Source: Acidobacteriota bacterium (GTDB taxonomy: Bacteria; Acidobacteriota; Terriglobia; Bryobacterales; Bryobacteraceae). Taken from it: 8,903 nt of DNA. Below are positions 8,209 through 8,903 of this stretch, in pieces. The stretch spans positions 1-8,903 of the forward strand of contig JAJYKC010000057.1 of assembly GCA_021788955.1 (NCBI GenBank), in the 5' to 3' direction. Under the pieces are notes generated by a model that saw only the letters and a program-made list of their open reading frames with translations, made no database searches and was not told where the DNA came from. Both the position numbers and the translations under genes were made by a program. Position 1 is the stretch's first letter; each line of letters starts with the position of its first letter.

Positions 8209-8796
8209 TCAGGCGGCTTTGCGTTCCGGCGCCTGTTTGTCGCGTGGGGCGAGCGGCGGCCGGATGGGGATGACGCGCGCCACGTGTGCCGGGCGGGCTT
8301 CGGAGTGTGTTCCGGTTGCGTGGAAGTAGTCCTCCAGCGGATACAGAGCGTAAGGCTGCAGTTCCCGGTACACGCGGCCGAGACGTTGCTGAATCCGGTA
8401 GACCGAGTGGAAGAAGGTGCCGCGGTCCACACCCAGACGCCGGCAGCAAAGCCGCCAGTCCGCCCCGAGAAGAAAATGATATCGAAAGACCTTATGTTCG
8501 AATTCGTCCAGCGAACGTTCGCTTACCAAGGTGAAATCCGCGGCGAATTCCTCGTCTTTGCGGCCCCAAATCGTTTTACGCTCCCGGCCGGGGTTCGCTT
8601 CAAGAGACACTCGCGTCATGCTTCCACCGCCTGCCACGATGGAGCGAAACCGCGCAAAGCAAGCGCGGAAGATCGCCCGGAGAACGCAGTTGCAAGGCTG
8701 GGCGCTGTCGGCGTGGCCGCCTTTTAGCCCGAGTCCCCTGCATGACGTGCACTGCGCCGTCGCGAGTCCGATTGTGTCCGATCTGGTCCAGTCCAT
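8209..8796 (-). CDS. Unrecognised Cys-rich protein with sigma-region-4-like HTH
   Basis: I do not recognise a named family. The 195-residue product has three visible parts. Residues 16-46 hold a cysteine cluster: CTSCRGLG (16-23, an exact CxxCxGxG as in DnaJ zinc fingers), then PCNC (34-37) and C46, which suggests a bound metal. Residues about 94-146 look like a sigma-70 region-4 type helix-turn-helix: SLDEFEHKVFRYHFLLGADW, then RLCCRRLGVDRGTFFHSVYR and IQQRLGRVYREL. The tail after about 158 is Pro/Arg-rich and probably disordered. There is no signal peptide or membrane segment, so it is cytoplasmic and probably binds nucleic acid. ATG 8796 is supported by AAGGA 7 nt upstream in a purine-rich leader. 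The gene is monocistronic, with its own promoter (8867-8894) and terminator (8156-8186). An antisense frame (8179-8727) looks like a shadow. Confidence is high that it is a gene, low on function. Confidence 0.82.
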   Translation of the reverse strand: MDWTRSDTIGLATAQCTSCRGLGLKGGHADSAQPCNCVLRAIFRACFARFRSIVAGGGSMTRVSLEANPGRERKTIWGRKDEEFAADFTLVSERSLDEFEHKVFRYHFLLGADWRLCCRRLGVDRGTFFHSVYRIQQRLGRVYRELQPYALYPLEDYFHATGTHSEARPAHVARVIPIRPPLAPRDKQAPERKAA

Positions 8797-8866
8797 TCCT
8801 CGTTCCTTCCGTCCTTTTTCTCTCTCCCCGGCATTTTCTCGTTCGCTGCCAGGTGTCTATGACTCC

Positions 8867-8894
8867 ATCCTAAGGTTATTTATGTGTTTGTCAA
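8867..8894 (-). promoter_or_regulatory. Promoter of the 8209-8796 gene
   Basis: On the minus strand TTGACA (8894-8889) is followed after 16 nt by TAGGAT (8872-8867), a 4/6 match to TATAAT that includes its first, second and last bases. The sequence upstream of the -35 (CTCTTTTTA, to the window edge) and most of the spacer are AT-rich against a GC-rich background. Transcription should start near 8860, giving a leader of about 60 nt. Its last 35 nt are almost pure purine on the transcript and include the ribosome binding site. Confidence 0.6.
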
Positions 8895-8903
8895 TAAAAA
8901 GAG

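Noticed and set aside
8179..8727. A plus-strand 182-codon frame opposite the orphan HTH gene
   Set aside because: It begins within the terminator stem and has no ribosome binding site. The minus-strand frame has a promoter, SD, cysteine motifs and terminator.
8720..8833. A small upstream open frame in the leader of the orphan HTH gene, starting ATGCCGGGG on the minus strand
   Set aside because: It overlaps the real gene out of frame, lacks a ribosome binding site of its own, and codes for a low-complexity charged peptide.

Overview
The window comes from a GC-rich (roughly 60% by eye), Gram-negative-type bacterium. The gene set and protein style (split MacB/FtsX-type exporter, an exported protein with a glycosidase-like N-terminus, a Cys-rich helix-turn-helix orphan) fit an Acidobacteriota member, perhaps Bryobacteraceae/Solibacter-like. 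That placement is inference from protein style, not from a marker gene. The window reads as a chromosomal housekeeping/transport neighbourhood. I see no insertion sequence, phage gene, CRISPR array, tRNA or rRNA.

Layout. (1) 1-249, minus: the 5' end of a gene for a secreted protein with an N-terminus like a GH44-type glycosidase; it runs off the window and its frame may be damaged. (2) 338-2476, plus: malQ, a long-form 4-alpha-glucanotransferase with all three GH77 catalytic carboxylates. (3) 2473-6910, minus: a tight four-gene operon transcribed permease 2 > permease 1 > HlyD-type adaptor > ATPase. It encodes a tripartite ABC exporter of the MacAB/DevBCA type with the ATPase and two different FtsX-like permeases as separate chains. 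Its last stop codon overlaps that of malQ tail to tail. (4) 6974-7471, plus: tadA, the tRNA adenosine deaminase, divergent from the exporter operon across a 63-nt gap. (5) 7483-8085, minus: a TetR-family repressor whose own promoter carries an 18-bp palindrome and which appears to be leaderless. (6) 8156-8186: a strong 12-bp-stem intrinsic terminator. (7) 8209-8796, minus: an unrecognised protein with a DnaJ-like CxxCxGxG cysteine cluster and a sigma-region-4-like helix-turn-helix, with its own clear promoter at 8867-8894.

How the genes work together: the four exporter genes form one functional unit. They should couple ATP hydrolysis in the cytoplasm to export across the envelope through an outer-membrane duct encoded elsewhere. 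malQ (maltodextrin/glycogen metabolism) and tadA (wobble inosine formation) are independent housekeeping genes. The TetR gene has no divergent partner beside its operator, so it probably autoregulates, and any other targets lie elsewhere. The most novel-looking item is the Cys-rich/HTH protein at the right end.
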